Shown: one piece after another, positions 1-10,386 of the stretch
Numbering within the stretch: position 1 is the stretch's first letter
Layout: each line of letters begins with the position of its first letter
Assembly (NCBI GenBank): GCA_001512505.1
Contig: LFSC01000052.1
Span: forward strand, 1 to 33,616
Direction of reading: 5' to 3'
DNA length: 33,616 nt
Source: Clostridiaceae bacterium DTU079
Lineage (GTDB): Bacteria > Bacillota > Clostridia > Acetivibrionales > Acetivibrionaceae
Translations under genes and position numbers: made by a program
The notes under the pieces: model-generated
Databases searched by the model: none
Seen by the model: the letters and a program-made list of their open reading frames with translations, nothing else
What the model was told of the DNA's origin: nothing

Positions 1-49
1 ACTTCCATAAAAGTTGTATTTTTACATATCATTTACCCACACAAAATAG

Positions 50-523
50 CGAAGCACCAAAAATAAACTAATCGAATATACCCATGCACACGGACTGGTT
101 TCATATGGAACCGTAATTGATGATAAATTGTATTACACAGTTTATAACGAAAACAACGACGATTATACTTTATATTCTTTGCTTCGTGACGATTTTGACT
201 CAATACCGAAATTGGAAAAAGAAAGTTTAGAAAACGGCGAAATATTTAGTCAAGGCGGAGTTTTGTATGTGACAAACAGAAAATCTATAATATCCGACAA
301 TAAGCAATTTAAAAAAGAAACACAGAATTATTTTATAGGTGAAAACTACTTGGTTCAGTATCAAATTCAAAAGGATGACACCCTGGATGCTGTCGTTATT
401 GACACAAGCACAGGAGAAAAGATTTTTACGGCAGAAAATATTGTAGACTTTAATGTTTCCAATGAAGAAATTATTTTCTACTGTGAAGGTTGTATTAAAA
501 AATATCCGCTTAAAGAAGGATAG
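50..523 (+). pseudogene. 3' remnant of an unknown gene
   Basis: The frame is open from just after a stop at 47-49 to TAG at 521-523. Protein-like sequence already runs upstream of the only usable start, a TTG at 128 with no ribosome binding site: the codons before it read VSYGTVIDDKLYYTVYN, continuous in style with what follows. I therefore read this as the C-terminal end of a longer protein whose 5' part is missing or frameshifted. The product is acidic, with many Tyr/Ile/Val-rich short strands such as GGVLYVTNRKS and EEIIFYCEG, as in beta-propeller or DUF5050-type extracellular proteins. That family guess is weak. If TTG 128 is used, the product is 131 residues. No neighbour suggests a function. 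Confidence 0.4.
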
Positions 524-573
524 GAATAGAATAAATCAGTAGAATCAGTAAATCATAAATCAGCATAAATCAA

Positions 574-615
574 GGGGACGGTTCTTTCGTGTCATGACAC
601 GGAAGAACCGTCCCC
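574..615. repeat. 42-nt near-perfect palindrome (REP-like)
   Basis: GGGGACGGTTCTT and AAGAACCGTCCCC form the arms, and the centre GTGTCATGACAC is also palindromic. All 21 pairs match except one T-G pair (587/602), with no unpaired loop. It starts 14 nt beyond the stop of the 85-residue gene on the minus strand. There is no T tract on either side, so it is not a standard terminator. I recall very similar GGGGACGGTTCT palindromes dispersed in clostridial genomes, some near IS200-like (Y1) transposases. That is memory, not a search result. Confidence 0.7.
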
Positions 616-628
616 CTGTGCTATTATG

Positions 629-886
629 TTAGCCCAGCTTGAACTCAAATTTATCGAAATTGACCGGCTCCACAAACTGATCGCTTGTGAAGAATGTCTT
701 TCGGTAATGGACAAATTCTGTGGTGTTTTTATTAAGCCAAAGGGGAACAGGGATCTCCAACTCCCTGCAGAGCTCAATCAGCCCTTTTTCAAGCATGTTA
801 CAAAAACCGGCTTCTTCATCGTCACCCTTGAATGTCGACTGCTTTATTGTTTTCGTCCCTTTGACAACCCTTCCAATCAGTATCAA
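629..886 (-). CDS. small conserved hypothetical protein, 85 aa
   Basis: Starts at TTG 886, chosen because GGGAGGAAG lies 6 nt upstream, and ends at TAA 629-631. The product is 85 residues, soluble and acidic, with one Cys pair-free hydrophilic core (KGDDEEAGFCNMLEKGLIELC) and no signal peptide or membrane segment. I recall near-identical small proteins in other Clostridia but know no assigned function or domain. It begins 66 nt after the cimA stop on the same strand, so it could be the last gene of the branched-chain operon. It could equally travel as a unit with the 42-nt palindrome that follows it. The good ribosome binding site and protein-like composition make it a real gene. Confidence 0.7.
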   Translation of the reverse strand: MILIGRVVKGTKTIKQSTFKGDDEEAGFCNMLEKGLIELCRELEIPVPLWLNKNTTEFVHYRKTFFTSDQFVEPVNFDKFEFKLG

Positions 887-952
887 TCCATTCTTCCTCC
901 CTCATGCATGGGTGTATAAGAAAATACGGAAGAAATCAAGTATTTGAATATC

Positions 953-2527
953 TTACTTTCCTCTCTCCATATCTTTAATAAGCTTGTATTCTATCGAATC
1001 CACCAGTGCCTTCCAGCTGGCTTCAATAATGTCTGTCGATACACCGATGGTGGTCCAAACCTCTTTTCCGTCGGTGGACTCAATCAATACCCTAACCTTT
1101 GCGGCTGTAGCTGAGTTTGAATCCAAAACCCTAACCTTGTAGTCTGTGAGCTTCATCTCACCTATTTGCGGATAAAATCTCTCCAGAGCCTTTCTGACCG
1201 CCTTATCCAAAGCATTTACCGGTCCCTGGCCCTCATCTGCGGTTATTTCATCCTGCCCGTCCACGTTGATCTTTATCATGGCTGAAGAATTTGCACCGCT
1301 TATGGAAGGTTCGTTAACCACAACCTTGAATTCTCCGAGCTGGAAGAAGGGATGATACTTTCCGAGAACCTTTCTTATTACAATTTCAAAGGAGCTCTCG
1401 GCACCCTCATACTGATATCCTTCAAACTCCAGTTCTTTAAGCTTCTGCAATATAGTTTTGGTCTCCGGAGAATCCTTCGTAATAGTGCTGTCAATATTTT
1501 TTATCAAGTTCAGCACAGCACTTCTTCCGGCAACCTCCGACATCAGGAAAAGCCTCTCGTTTCCTACGGCTTCGGGATTTATATGCTCGTAGGCAACAGA
1601 ATTCTTATTAACCGCATCGGCATGCATTCCCGCTTTATGAGCAAAAGCAAATTTTCCCACATAGGGTGCCCTTTCGTCATGTATAACGTTTGCAATTTCA
1701 CTTACATACCTGGCTGTTGCAGTAATGTCCGAAATACATTCTGCAGGAATGCAGTCATAGCCTGCCTTTAACTGCAGATTGGGTATTATGGTGCAAAGGT
1801 TGGCATTGCCGCTCCTTTCCCCAAGCCCGTTAATTGTACCCTGAACCTGTACCGCCCCGGCCTTAACCGCCATAATGGAGTTGGCCACCGCCAATCCCGT
1901 GTCGTTATGGCAATGTATTCCCACATCCACCTTAAATTCTCCAACCACCTTCGACGTAATGGTAAAGATCTCATCAGGGAAGGAGCCACCGTTGGTGTCA
2001 CAGAGACAAATACTGTCGGCACCGGCTTCCACAGCTGCCCTAACGGTCTTCATTGCATATTCGGGATTGGCCTTATAGCCATCAAAAAAATGCTCCGCGT
2101 CAAACACTACTTCCTTGTTCTTATTCTTAAAAAAGGATATGGTGTCAAAAATCATTTTCAGATTTTCATCCAATGTAGTGTTTAAAATATCCGTAACATG
2201 GAAATCCCAGCTTTTCCCGAATATAGCCACGGCCGGAGTATCGGCCTTTAGCAGCGATTTTACATTGGCATCCTCATGGACCGATATATTCACTCTTCTG
2301 GTACTTCCAAAAGCAATCACCTTTGCATGTCTTAGTTTAATCCTGGAAATCCGGTCAAAAAACTCCAGGTCCTTGGGGTTGGAACCGGGATTACCGGCTT
2401 CAATATAACTAATACCAAGCCTGTCAAGCCTCTCAACAATTTTCAGTTTATCCTCGACGCTGAAAGAAATGCCCTGTGCCTGGGCACCGTCTCTCAGTGT
2501 TGAGTCATATATCACTACCTTTTTCAT
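953..2527 (-). CDS. cimA: (R)-citramalate synthase
   Basis: Condenses pyruvate and acetyl-CoA to citramalate, the first step of the threonine-independent isoleucine pathway. The product is 524 residues, the usual CimA length. The N-terminal HMGL-like TIM barrel opens with STLRDGAQAQGISFS, whose Ala-Gln after DG separates CimA from LeuA (DGEQTPG). NGLGERSGN is the shared family loop, and the C-terminal third is the LeuA dimer/allosteric domain. I chose ATG 2527 because AGGAAGGA precedes it and homologues start MKKVVIYDSTLRDG. The frame is open to an ATG at 2569 that overlaps the leuA stop (TAATG), which would add 14 residues and couple translation to leuA. It is the fifth gene of the ilvBNC-leuA operon. 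A paralogous LeuA is the main alternative call and is less likely. Confidence 0.9.
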   Translation of the reverse strand: MKKVVIYDSTLRDGAQAQGISFSVEDKLKIVERLDRLGISYIEAGNPGSNPKDLEFFDRISRIKLRHAKVIAFGSTRRVNISVHEDANVKSLLKADTPAVAIFGKSWDFHVTDILNTTLDENLKMIFDTISFFKNKNKEVVFDAEHFFDGYKANPEYAMKTVRAAVEAGADSICLCDTNGGSFPDEIFTITSKVVGEFKVDVGIHCHNDTGLAVANSIMAVKAGAVQVQGTINGLGERSGNANLCTIIPNLQLKAGYDCIPAECISDITATARYVSEIANVIHDERAPYVGKFAFAHKAGMHADAVNKNSVAYEHINPEAVGNERLFLMSEVAGRSAVLNLIKNIDSTITKDSPETKTILQKLKELEFEGYQYEGAESSFEIVIRKVLGKYHPFFQLGEFKVVVNEPSISGANSSAMIKINVDGQDEITADEGQGPVNALDKAVRKALERFYPQIGEMKLTDYKVRVLDSNSATAAKVRVLIESTDGKEVWTTIGVSTDIIEASWKALVDSIEYKLIKDMERGK

Positions 2528-2568
2528 CTCAATTCGTCCTTCCTCACAATAACTTATCGCTTCTGTCA

Positions 2569-4110
2569 TTATTGGGCATTTATCTTCAGCGCATCTTCAC
2601 CGATTTCGCTGATTGCCCTGTTGATGGCATTCACATATGCTTTCACACTGGCTTCAATTATATCCGTTGACACGCCTCTACCGGTAAATATTTTTCCTTC
2701 CTTGGAAACCCTAACTGTAACTTCACCCAATGCATCCTTCCCTTCGGTAACCGCTCTCAAATTGTAGTCTTCTAAAGTAAAGCTTGTGCCCACTGCTCTT
2801 TCTATTGCATTAAATGCCGCATCAACAGGTCCGTCCCCGGTTGCAGCCTCGGTTATTTCGTTATCGCTTCTTTTGAGAGTAACCGTTGAGGTAGCAACGC
2901 TCTTATTGCCGCTGGTAATCTGGAAGGTTTCCAGCACAAATATTTCCGGAACCTCAGAAACCTTTTCTTCTATCAATGCTTCAATATCCCTGTCGAGGAT
3001 AACCTTCTTTTTGTCTGCAAGGCTCTTAAACTTTTCAAAAGCTTTTTGGATTTTTTCCGGGGTCAGGGAAGTATATCCCATTTCCTTGAGCCTTTCTTCA
3101 AAAGCATGCCTTCCCGAAAGCTTTCCCAACACCATTCTGTTTTGGGAAAGTCCGATTTTCTCGGGTCTCATAATCTCATAAGTGCTTCTTTCAGACAGAA
3201 CACCGTGCTGGTGAATACCCGACTCATGGGCAAAGGCATTTGCACCCACTATGGCCTTGTTGGGCTGTACTTTTATACCGGTAAGGCTGCTTATAAGCTT
3301 GCTGGTTCTGTAAATCTGCGTTGTGTTAATTTTATGACCTATACCGTAAAAATCCTTCCGGGTGTCAATCCCCATTATGATCTCTTCCATTGCAGTATTT
3401 CCCGCTCTTTCACCAAGGCCGTTTATAGTACATTCCACCTGAACTGCTCCGTTGAGTACTGCAGCAAGGGAATTTGCCACTGCCAGACCCAAATCGTTAT
3501 GGCAGTGCACGCTGATATCCACCTTGTCAATGTTGCTGACCTTTTCCTTCAATGTTCTTATCAGATTTCCAAACTCCGCAGGAGTCGCGTAGCCCACCGT
3601 GTCGGGAATATTAACAACCGTAGCCCCTGCCTTAATTACCTCTTCAACAACCTTAATCAAAAACTCCGGCCGTGTTCTGCTGGCATCTTCAGCCGAAAAC
3701 TCAACATCAGAGCAATATTTCTTTGCGTATTTAACCATCGCAATGGCTCTTTCCAAAACTTCTTCCTCAGTCATTTTGAGCTTGTATTTCAAATGTATGT
3801 CCGATGTGGCTATAAACGTGTGAATTCTAGGATTTTGTGCTTCCCTTAAAGCTTCCCACGCCCTGTCGATATCCTTTTCCACAGCTCTGGAAAGACTTGC
3901 AACAGTAGCATTCTTGATCTCCTTGGACACTGCTTTTACAGCTTCAAAATCACCGGGGGATGCAATTGCAAATCCCGCCTCAATAACATCCACACCTAAA
4001 ATTTCCAATTGCTTTGCTATTTCAACTTTTTCAGTAATATTTAAATTAACTCCAGGGGTCTGTTCCCCGTCCCTTAACGTCGTATCGAATATTTTAATCC
4101 TCTCAATCAT
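2569..4110 (-). CDS. leuA: 2-isopropylmalate synthase
   Basis: Condenses 2-oxoisovalerate with acetyl-CoA, the committed step to leucine. The product is 513 residues, typical of the long LeuA form. It opens with the catalytic-barrel motif [15 protein letters not shown], has [13 protein letters not shown] metal ligands and NGLGERAGN, and carries a C-terminal regulatory domain that normally gives leucine feedback inhibition. The start is ATG 4110, 6 nt after AAAGGAGG. A longer frame to 4140 would place the ribosome binding site inside the coding region. Its stop touches the possible upstream start of cimA. It follows ilvC after a 115-nt spacer that holds a perfect hairpin. Confidence 0.96.
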   Translation of the reverse strand: MIERIKIFDTTLRDGEQTPGVNLNITEKVEIAKQLEILGVDVIEAGFAIASPGDFEAVKAVSKEIKNATVASLSRAVEKDIDRAWEALREAQNPRIHTFIATSDIHLKYKLKMTEEEVLERAIAMVKYAKKYCSDVEFSAEDASRTRPEFLIKVVEEVIKAGATVVNIPDTVGYATPAEFGNLIRTLKEKVSNIDKVDISVHCHNDLGLAVANSLAAVLNGAVQVECTINGLGERAGNTAMEEIIMGIDTRKDFYGIGHKINTTQIYRTSKLISSLTGIKVQPNKAIVGANAFAHESGIHQHGVLSERSTYEIMRPEKIGLSQNRMVLGKLSGRHAFEERLKEMGYTSLTPEKIQKAFEKFKSLADKKKVILDRDIEALIEEKVSEVPEIFVLETFQITSGNKSVATSTVTLKRSDNEITEAATGDGPVDAAFNAIERAVGTSFTLEDYNLRAVTEGKDALGEVTVRVSKEGKIFTGRGVSTDIIEASVKAYVNAINRAISEIGEDALKINAQ

Positions 4111-4180
4111 TTCGAATCCTCCTTTACGAATCAATCCCATATTTATAAATATCTAAAAATTAAATAATAAATTTTTTTGT

Positions 4181-4216
4181 TTCCTAACCTTCTTCAGCAG
4201 CGAAGAAGGTTAGGAA
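4181..4216 (-). other. 15-bp perfect hairpin in the ilvC-leuA spacer
   Basis: TTCCTAACCTTCTTC pairs fully with GAAGAAGGTTAGGAA around a 6-nt loop. On the transcribed (minus) strand it is followed by ACAAAAAAATTT, not a U tract, so it is not a normal intrinsic terminator. It lies 9 nt past the ilvC stop and about 70 nt before the leuA ATG. It probably protects or processes the ilvBNC part of the mRNA or tunes leuA expression. That role is inferred. Confidence 0.75.
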
Positions 4217-4225
4217 TTATATGTC

Positions 4226-5741
<1,516 letters not shown>

Positions 5742-5794
5742 TTTAAAAACCTCCATTAACAAATATTTATATCAAAATATTTTGCTTCAATTTA

Positions 5795-7426
5795 CTATAG
5801 CGTCGACTCCTCAGGATCAACCCTGCACTCGAGAAGATAAACACCGTCATCGGAAAGCATCTCCTTTAATGCTTCCTCAACCTGGGAATTGTCGTCTATC
5901 CTCCTGCCTTTAAAACCATAAGCTTCAAACAGCTTTATAAAGTCAGGATTTTCGTCCAGATGCACTTGGTAATACCGGCAGCCATATTTCAGCTTCTGAA
6001 GCTCCCTTACCATTCCCAGTCTTGTGTTATTGAACATAAGGACCTTTACTCCCAGCCGGCTTTGCTTAATGGTACCCAGCTCCTGCATTGTCATTTGGAA
6101 GCTTCCGTCCCCGGAAATACAAATTACTCTTGAACCGGGGCATCCGACCTTTGCTCCGACAGCCGCCGGGAATCCGTATCCCATGGTACCCAGCCCTCCG
6201 GAGGTTATGAATGTTCTGGGTTTCCTTATGCCCAAATAGTTTGAAGACCATATCTGGTTCTGTCCCACTTCGGTGGTTACAATGTCATCCTCCCTAAGAA
6301 GACCGGTTAAAACCTTCAGCACATATTTGGGATTGACATAGCCTGTACCGCTCTTCATTTCCGGGAATTTGGGCGGATGCTCTTCCTTTTTCTCTTTTAT
6401 AATCCTTCCCCACTCGTCAACATCACCCCTTTGGACAATATCGACGAGCTCCTTCAAAACTCCCTTTATGTCCCCAACCACCGGAATGGACACTTGTATG
6501 TTTTTGCCTATCTCCGCAGGGTCTATGTCAATATGGACAATTTCTGCTTTCCGTGCAATCTGGTCCGGGTTGTTGATAGCCCTGTCTGCCACCCTTGCAC
6601 CTGTGATGATCAAAAGGTCTGCATTGTGAACGGCATAATTGGCAGTATACACTCCATAGGAACCCAGCATTCCGAGATTCAACTCATGGTCATAGGGTAT
6701 GGACCCAATTCCCATCATGGTGGTTACAACAGGTATGCCGCACTTTTCCGCCAGTTCCACAAGCTCTTTGGAGGCATTGGAATTTATGACCCCTCCTCCG
6801 GCACATATAACAGGCTTCTTTGCCCGTAAAATTGCCTCTGCAATTTTCTTTATCTGAATGGAATGTCCCTTGTAGTTGGGTTTGTAGCCCTTAATGTCAA
6901 CGCTCTTGGGATATTCAAAATTGACACTGCCAATCTGAACATCTATGGGTACGTCAATCAAAACCGGTCCCGGTCTCCCTGTAGAAGCTATATAAAAAGC
7001 TTCCTTCAGTATTCTGGGCAAATCCTTCGTATTTTTCACAAGATAATTATGCTTGCAAAAGGGATCGGTGGCACCGGTTATATCCGCCTCCTGAAAAACA
7101 TCCCTGCCTATCAGGTCCGAGGAAACCTGTCCGGTGATAGCTACCAAAGGCGTTGAGTCCATGTAAGCATCCGCAATACCTGTAATAAGGTTGGTTGCAC
7201 CCGGTCCCGATGTGGCAACGCACACCCCGGTTTTGCCTGTTGCCCGGGCATAACCGCTGGCAGCATGGGCCGCTCCCTGCTCGTGCCTTGTCAGAATATG
7301 CCGTATATTCGATTCCTGTAATGCATCATAGAACGGACAAATGGCAGCTCCCGGATAGCCGAAAATCACTTCCACGCCTTCCAACTCCAGAGCCTTTACA
7401 ATTGCCTGTGCACCTGAAAGTTTCAT
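5795..7426 (-). CDS. ilvB: acetolactate synthase catalytic subunit
   Basis: Thiamine-diphosphate enzyme that makes 2-acetolactate from two pyruvates, or 2-acetohydroxybutyrate from pyruvate and 2-oxobutanoate. The product is 543 residues. Three domains are visible. The N-terminal pyrimidine-binding domain has catalytic Glu49 in TRHEQGAAHAASGYARA. The middle FAD/Rossmann-like domain lies around 190-330. The C-terminal pyrophosphate-binding domain carries the Mg/TPP motif GDGSFQMTMQELGT...NN. The start is ATG 7426 with GAGGGTGA 5-6 nt upstream. The frame also opens at a GTG at 7435, but that codon lies within this ribosome binding site. It is the first gene of the operon and sits directly behind the T-box leader. 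Confidence 0.96.
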   Translation of the reverse strand: MKLSGAQAIVKALELEGVEVIFGYPGAAICPFYDALQESNIRHILTRHEQGAAHAASGYARATGKTGVCVATSGPGATNLITGIADAYMDSTPLVAITGQVSSDLIGRDVFQEADITGATDPFCKHNYLVKNTKDLPRILKEAFYIASTGRPGPVLIDVPIDVQIGSVNFEYPKSVDIKGYKPNYKGHSIQIKKIAEAILRAKKPVICAGGGVINSNASKELVELAEKCGIPVVTTMMGIGSIPYDHELNLGMLGSYGVYTANYAVHNADLLIITGARVADRAINNPDQIARKAEIVHIDIDPAEIGKNIQVSIPVVGDIKGVLKELVDIVQRGDVDEWGRIIKEKKEEHPPKFPEMKSGTGYVNPKYVLKVLTGLLREDDIVTTEVGQNQIWSSNYLGIRKPRTFITSGGLGTMGYGFPAAVGAKVGCPGSRVICISGDGSFQMTMQELGTIKQSRLGVKVLMFNNTRLGMVRELQKLKYGCRYYQVHLDENPDFIKLFEAYGFKGRRIDDNSQVEEALKEMLSDDGVYLLECRVDPEESTL

Positions 7427-7539
7427 AATCTTCACCCTCGCAAACAGTAGTAAATCCTTTTAATTCTTATAATACCACACCATAGAGCCGGCTCAACCAT
7501 ATGCGGCACAATTTCGGTACTTTCTCCGGCAATCTATAT

Positions 7540-7589
7540 AAAACTAAACCCTTCACCCCGGCAAATATTACATTTGCAGGGACGAAGGG
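7540..7589 (-). terminator. attenuator terminator of the T-box leader
   Basis: On the minus strand CCCTTC..CCC..GCAAA pairs with TTTGC..GGG..GAAGGG, followed by TTTAGTTTT. It begins about 12 nt downstream of the conserved T-box and can compete with the antiterminator that the T-box would form. It ends about 113 nt before ilvB, as expected for transcription attenuation. Confidence 0.9.
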
Positions 7590-7800
7590 AATACATCCAA
7601 CGTGGTACCACCCTGATTCGACATACCTAAGTATGTCCTCAGTGAGTATCATAAATACTCTAACCGTAACGTAGGTCAACGTCATTGTCTACATAAGGTT
7701 CGACAATGCAGCTCCGGAACGAGTTATACATGTACATCATGCGCTGATTCACACCAACCATCAGCTCTCTTGTGCAATCAGGTACATCTTTTTTCCTTCA
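7540..7800 (-). promoter_or_regulatory. T-box riboswitch, leucine specifier
   Basis: Leader RNA that senses uncharged tRNA and permits transcription into ilvB when leucine is short. The T-box core AGGGTGGTACCACG is at 7614-7601. Stem I shows the AGAGAG motif (7770-7765) and a GGTGTGAA apical loop closed by CTGAT/ATCAG. The basal stem pairs GGAA with TTCC, just before the usual GGAGC. In the specifier loop, TATAA-CTC-G places a CUC leucine codon at 7723-7721. That codon assignment rests on my hand-folded stem I. The leucine call agrees with the operon content and with the B. subtilis ilv-leu T-box. Confidence 0.93.
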
Positions 7801-7846
7801 TAGCTTTTGAAAAAATATTTACAAGTATAAAATATAGTTAAGTTTT

Positions 7847-7875
7847 ATTTTATCAATGCCAAATAGTAAAGTCAA
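7847..7875 (-). promoter_or_regulatory. sigma-A promoter of the ilvB operon
   Basis: TTGACT (7875-7870), a 17-bp spacer and TAAAAT (7852-7847). Predicted start near 7840, about 40 nt before stem I of the T-box. Confidence 0.8.
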
Positions 7876-7944
7876 CATGTTTTTTATCATATCCTATGCC
7901 AAATTATTAATGCTTTCTATTGTAAGTTTATTCCATCCCATAGG

Positions 7945-8415
7945 CTAGTACTGGATTTTATCCGGCTTATCCTGCCATTTTTTAAAAGCTTCCAGACAAA
8001 AATCCCTGTCCGTCTGTTCAAACTTTACTCTTTTGTCGTTGGTTTCTCCCTTAATAACATCATATATATAATTATCGTCAAATCCTATCCCGGCAGCATC
8101 TTCCCGGGTACAACCGTAATACACCTTATTTATCCTTGCCCAATATATTGCCGAAAAACACATGGGACAAGGCTCACACGACGTATAGAGCTCGCAGTCG
8201 CTTAAATCAAACCTTCCCAGTGCCTTTGCCGCCTTTCTTATTGCAATCATTTCCGCATGATCGGTGGGGTCATTATTCAATATAACCTGGTTATGAGCTC
8301 TCGCAATAATTTTGTTGTCCTTTACTATGACAGCCCCAAACGGACCTCCGTGATTATTCTCAACACCGTACATGGCTTCCTCAACCGCAGCTTTTAAAAA
8401 GTCGTTCATACTCAT
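7945..8415 (-). CDS. guaD: guanine deaminase (cytidine-deaminase fold)
   Basis: Zinc enzyme converting guanine to xanthine and ammonia in purine salvage. The product is 156 residues, the same length as B. subtilis GuaD and alignable to it end to end. Zinc and proton-shuttle residues are His53-Ala-Glu55 in PTDHAEMIAIRKA and Cys83/Cys86 in TSCEPCPMC. AIYWAR and the C-terminal GFDDNYIYD are guanine-deaminase-specific, against tRNA adenosine deaminase TadA. The start is ATG 8415, with GGAGG 6 nt upstream. A second ATG two codons later and a longer frame to 8472 are less supported. It is a single gene, with htrA ending about 150 nt upstream on the same strand. Confidence 0.93.
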   Translation of the reverse strand: MSMNDFLKAAVEEAMYGVENNHGGPFGAVIVKDNKIIARAHNQVILNNDPTDHAEMIAIRKAAKALGRFDLSDCELYTSCEPCPMCFSAIYWARINKVYYGCTREDAAGIGFDDNYIYDVIKGETNDKRVKFEQTDRDFCLEAFKKWQDKPDKIQY

Positions 8416-8505
8416 CCCTGCCCTCCGGGTTATCATGCCTTGCCAATGTACTAATATATTACCATATTTCAATGCAAAATGGTATAAGCAAAGAATAATA
8501 TTCCG

Positions 8506-8541
8506 GAAACTTAAGTTTCATAAGTCCTGAGCCTGTATTCC
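8506..8541 (+). repeat. dispersed AAACTTAAGTTT repeat, copy A
   Basis: The palindrome GAAACTTAAGTTTC is followed by ATAAGTCCTGAGCCTGT. It matches copy B (11631-11666) at 29 of 36 positions, and a third copy near 18640 shares mainly the core. It lies between htrA and guaD. Confidence 0.6.
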
Positions 8542-8565
8542 TTACATATTGTTCTTTTCTCATAT

Positions 8566-9723
8566 TTACTGTGTAGGTTCCTTGGCAGCAAGCCTGATTT
8601 GAACTGTTTGGGTTCTGCCTTCGCTCATATGGGTTATTTTAATTTCATCGCCGGGATATTTGGAATAAATATGACTCCTCAGGTCCATCATGGTGTTTAT
8701 TTCCTTCCCGTCAATATGGGTTATTATACAGCCTACACGTATCCCGTTTTTATATGCCGGTCCGTTTTCATCGACACTTGCCACATATACACCGTTGTCC
8801 AGTCTGATACCGCTGTCAAGATAAGGTATGATCTCCTTGTCGTAAGCAAAAACCCCAAGGTAAGGTTCAATAAACTCGCCGCTAGCAATAAACTTGTTTA
8901 TGATGGGAACCGCTACATTTATGGGAACGGCAAAACCTATACCCTCCGCACTTTCCACTTTAACGGTGTTGATTCCCACCACCTCTCCTTTAGAATTCAA
9001 TAGCGGGCCTCCGCTGTTACCCGGGTTTATGCTGGCATCGGTCTGTATCAGGTCCTCCATATAATTGGTGCCTTCTTCGGTCTCAATCTTTATAGTCCTG
9101 TTCAATGCACTTATAATTCCCGATGTAACCGTCCTTTGAAATTGGAGTCCCAACGGATTCCCGATTGCTATTGCAGGCTCGCCCACTTTGAGCTGGGTGG
9201 CATCGCCCAACGGTATTGCCGTTAGATCCCGGGCCTCTATTTTTACTATTGCCAGATCCAATACGGGATTGGACCAGACAGTTACCCCGTCAAGATTTCT
9301 TCCGTTCGACAGGGATACTATAATACGTTTGCTTTTTTTCCCTGCCACATGGTGATTTGTGAGAATATAACCGTCAGGGCTTACTATTACCCCTGAACCC
9401 ACTCCCCACCGCTCCGCAGTATTGGCATCAAATATTGCATTACTGTCAATCTTAAGTACCGAAATACCAACAACACCTTCAGATGCACTTTGAGCTACTT
9501 TTTGAATTACATCCACAGGAGCAGTCTGTTCCAATGCAATTTGCCGGGGTACCGGAACATTGTCTTCCGCACCGGCCTGGGGCAGTTGCGGAACTGTATC
9601 ATTGATTCTCGTTATATAGCCGGTGATACCTAATATTAACAAAAGCCCAATTCCCAAAGATGTCAGAGCCGATGTTATGACTACGGTAAAAAAGCCAATT
9701 TTTCCTCTGCTTTTATCAAACAT
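8566..9723 (-). CDS. htrA: membrane-anchored HtrA/DegP-type serine protease
   Basis: Envelope quality-control protease of family S1C. The product is 385 residues. It has a short cytoplasmic N-terminus, one membrane segment (about 11-37) and a linker. A trypsin-like domain (about 70-270) carries His125 (TNHHVAG), Asp156 (LDLAIVKI) and Ser237 (INPGNSGGP). One PDZ domain (about 290-375) follows, with YLGVFAY and VYVASVDENGPAYKNGI. It is probably anchored with the protease outside. The start is ATG 9723 after AAAGGATG. The frame is open to an ATG at 9816, but those 31 residues look unlike the family. It lies downstream of the DUF951 gene with a 176-nt gap. Confidence 0.94.
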   Translation of the reverse strand: MFDKSRGKIGFFTVVITSALTSLGIGLLLILGITGYITRINDTVPQLPQAGAEDNVPVPRQIALEQTAPVDVIQKVAQSASEGVVGISVLKIDSNAIFDANTAERWGVGSGVIVSPDGYILTNHHVAGKKSKRIIVSLSNGRNLDGVTVWSNPVLDLAIVKIEARDLTAIPLGDATQLKVGEPAIAIGNPLGLQFQRTVTSGIISALNRTIKIETEEGTNYMEDLIQTDASINPGNSGGPLLNSKGEVVGINTVKVESAEGIGFAVPINVAVPIINKFIASGEFIEPYLGVFAYDKEIIPYLDSGIRLDNGVYVASVDENGPAYKNGIRVGCIITHIDGKEINTMMDLRSHIYSKYPGDEIKITHMSEGRTQTVQIRLAAKEPTQ

Positions 9724-9899
9724 AGCATCATCCTTTGCGGTTTTTATGTTATGGATTTCACTAAGTGAAATTGTCAATAACGCAGAAGGGCATAATGCCC
9801 CCAAGCTTTTATTCATATTATTTCAATAAAAACCTAAAAGAATTCAGGCAGAGTTGACTTTATTCGAATAATTTTCTTTTCGGCTTAAAGGTATGCTCT

Positions 9900-10100
9900 T
9901 TAGACACTCTCGTCAATTGACTTGATTATTTTTTTAACACTCTTTTCAAATTTAGGGCGCGGAAGCATCACCTGATGGTCACAGCCAAGGCATCTTATTC
10001 TAAAATCGGCACCTACCCGGGTTATTTCCCATTGCTTGCTGCCGCAAGGATGCTGTTTTTTCAGCTCGACAATCTCACCAATTTTGTATCTGTGGTCCAA
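9900..10100 (-). CDS. DUF951 family protein
   Basis: A 66-residue basic protein with the DUF951 (YyzM-like) pattern: YKIGEIVELKKQHPCGSKQWEITRVGADFRIRCLGC is characteristic, with Cys residues in HPCGS and CLGC that could bind a metal. The function of the family is unknown. In other Firmicutes it is often near ychF or rpsF. Here the neighbour is htrA. It starts at TTG 10100, 8 nt after AAGGAGG. An ATG nearer the ribosome binding site is out of frame. Confidence 0.9.
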   Translation of the reverse strand: MDHRYKIGEIVELKKQHPCGSKQWEITRVGADFRIRCLGCDHQVMLPRPKFEKSVKKIIKSIDESV

Positions 10101-10351
10101 GGTCCATACCTCCTTTGCTTATATATGTAGTAAAATTTCATTTTCAATATGTATGAATTTTAACATATAATATTTTTTTTATCCACACAAAATCAAAGGT
10201 AAGGAGAGATTTATCAAAACCTATGGAACAATGGCATAATACCCGGTTTTATGCTGTCAATAAAGTAAATATTTTATCAGCATATAAGCTTTTTTGTATC
10301 AACATGTTAAACACTTTTTTAATGTGTTTTCAAAATAGAACACTTAAAAGG

Positions 10352-10380
10352 TTGTGTAAATTTATCAATGTATATATAAT
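10352..10380 (+). promoter_or_regulatory. sigma-A-like promoter of a candidate small RNA
   Basis: TTGTGT (10352-10357), exactly 17 bp, then TATAAT (10375-10380). No gene of normal size follows on this strand. An intrinsic terminator lies only about 50 nt past the predicted start near 10387. Confidence 0.6.
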
Positions 10381-10386
10381 ATTAAA

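Noticed and set aside
1352..1771. Long plus-strand frames inside cimA, leuA, ilvB and topB
   Set aside because: They lie opposite conserved genes, have no ribosome binding sites and give no recognisable protein.
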